This document shows positions 41,303 to 42,139 of a stretch of DNA of 42,139 nt, piece after piece; the first letter of the stretch is position 1; every line of letters starts with the position of its first letter. Position numbers and translations under genes: made by a program. This DNA is from Candidatus Eiseniibacteriota bacterium (GTDB taxonomy: Bacteria; Orphanbacterota; Orphanbacteria; Orphanbacterales; Orphanbacteraceae), in contig JAJRWB010000039.1 of the NCBI GenBank assembly GCA_024276995.1, positions 1 to 42,139 of the forward strand, in the 5' to 3' direction. The notes beneath the pieces were generated by a model. That model was given only the letters and a program-made list of their open reading frames with translations, ran no database searches and was not told where the DNA came from.

Positions 41303-42139
41303 ATGAGCCCGTCGGTCGCCTTCGGCAGCAATTCCCTCCGCTTCACCCTTCCCCGGGGGGTCGGCGCACGACGACTCGAACCGCGTTATCCCCCTCCACT
41401 CGCCGACGCGCCCCTTGCAGCGGCGTGCGTCCTCGCCGAACCGATCGACACCCCGCCCCTTGCGGAGATCGCGAAGGGCCGCTCTTCGGCGGTGATCGTC
41501 GTCCCCGACGGCAGTCGGCCCCTCCCTCTTCCACCCATACTCGAGCCCCTTCTTTCCGTCACCGGCCGTTTTATACCGCTCGAGAAGACGACGATCCTCT
41601 TCGCAACGGGAATGCACCGCGCCGTTACGACCGACGAAGCGCGAAACCTCGCCGGACGGCGGATCGACCGGCGCGTGCGCCTTCTCTCGCACGACCCGGG
41701 GGATGTCGCCTTCGTGGGGGAGACCGCCCGCGGCGTGAAGGTCTCGCTGAACCGCACCTTTCTCGAAGCGGGTCTTCGCATCACCATCGGCCTCGTGGAA
41801 CCCCATCTCCTCGCCGGCTTCTCGGGAGGACGGAAGATGATCGCTCCCGGAATCATCGGCCGCGAGGCAATGCCGATTCTCCATGGATACGAGCTGATCG
41901 GCCACGCCGACTCGACGGCGGGCGTGCTCGAAGAGAACCCGTTTCACCGGGAGATCGAAGAGATCGCCCGCATGACCCGTGTCGACTTCGCATTGAACGT
42001 GACGATCTATTCGGCCCATCGGCCGACGGCGGTGTTCGGCGGATCGCTCACCGCATCCCATCGCGCCGCGGCGAGACGCTGCACGGAGCACTCCCTTCTT
42101 CGCGCCGGAAGGAGATGGCCCGTGGTGATCACTTCCGGC
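41303..42139 (+). CDS. LarA-like nickel-dependent lactate racemase family protein, cut by window edge
   Basis: The 279 visible residues match the LarA/DUF2088 family, whose best-known member racemises D- and L-lactate with a nickel-pincer nucleotide cofactor. Seen in order: VVPDGSRPLP (the D-x-(T/S)RP block), FATGMHRAVT (the G-x-HR-x-x-T block), SHDPGD, GLVEPHLLAGFSGGRKMIAPGI (the catalytic-region His plus the GGRK loop) and EENPFHREIEEIA. The C-terminal third is beyond the window. Many family members act on other 2-hydroxy acids, so lactate is only the default guess. Cofactor genes larB, larC and larE are not in the window. The start ATG 41303 follows the DUF362 gene by 46 bases. Confidence 0.85.
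   Translation, partial: MSPSVAFGSNSLRFTLPRGVGARRLEPRYPPPLADAPLAAACVLAEPIDTPPLAEIAKGRSSAVIVVPDGSRPLPLPPILEPLLSVTGRFIPLEKTTILFATGMHRAVTTDEARNLAGRRIDRRVRLLSHDPGDVAFVGETARGVKVSLNRTFLEAGLRITIGLVEPHLLAGFSGGRKMIAPGIIGREAMPILHGYELIGHADSTAGVLEENPFHREIEEIARMTRVDFALNVTIYSAHRPTAVFGGSLTASHRAAARRCTEHSLLRAGRRWPVVITSG

Noticed and set aside
1-42139. CRISPR arrays, tRNA or rRNA genes, insertion sequences, prophage
   Set aside because: No regularly spaced direct repeats, no cloverleaf-like intergenic segment, no transposase or integrase motif was seen; intergenic gaps are all below 300 bases once the small gene at 12672-12553 is counted.

Overview
The window looks like a chromosomal segment of an uncultured, GC-rich (roughly 60-65 %), diderm bacterium of the FCB superphylum or a nearby candidate phylum (Eisenbacteria/Krumholzibacteriota-like). 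This is an inference. It rests on secreted proteins ending in FlgD-type Ig-like tails (a PNPFNP motif, then a WDGRD- or WFGRN-like motif and a PSGIYFY-like end), Npt-type nucleotide transport, TPR-tailed membrane glycosyltransferases and an outer-membrane barrel. No rRNA, tRNA, CRISPR array, insertion sequence or phage gene was seen. Coding density is high and many genes overlap by 1-11 bases.

Layout. 1-4318: a truncated inositol-1-phosphate synthase, a divergent LysR regulator (probably leaderless), a GT2 glycosyltransferase, proC and signal peptidase I. 4315-10056 (minus): an Npt1/Npt2-type transporter followed by a tightly coupled set of zinc-ribbon membrane protein, TPR lipoprotein, purple-acid-phosphatase-like enzyme and GT39-like transferase with TPR tail. 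10205-15688 (minus): two large secreted FlgD-tail proteins. Between them lies a 39-codon gene with its own promoter and terminator whose product carries a lasso-peptide-type leader. 15975-18259 (plus): a GT4 glycosyltransferase and an O-antigen-ligase-like protein. 18355-22061 (minus): galT coupled to a secreted M36 metallopeptidase. 22214-24247: a fusion of a polyprenyl-phosphate sugar transferase N-terminus to a GT4 domain. 24267-29999: a SPOR protein, trpS, an outer-membrane barrel gene broken by an in-frame TGA, and a secreted Ig-like repeat protein. 30012-34961 (minus): a likely operon of EIIA(Ntr)-like protein, tryptophanase, M48 peptidase, DsbD and STAS protein. 35086-37965: an FAD/Fe-S D-lactate-dehydrogenase-like gene broken by an in-frame TAG. 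37959-42139: a second GT39/TPR protein, a DUF362 protein and a partial LarA-like lactate racemase.

Themes. One is envelope polysaccharide synthesis: five glycosyltransferase-type proteins, the ligase-like protein and galT. A second is protein export and envelope quality control: signal peptidase, M48, DsbD and several exported proteins. A third is lactate chemistry: the FAD/Fe-S dehydrogenase near a LarA homologue. The most novel item is the orphan lasso-type precursor at 12672-12553; no maturation enzymes lie in the window. The GT fusion and the two single-codon gene interruptions come next.
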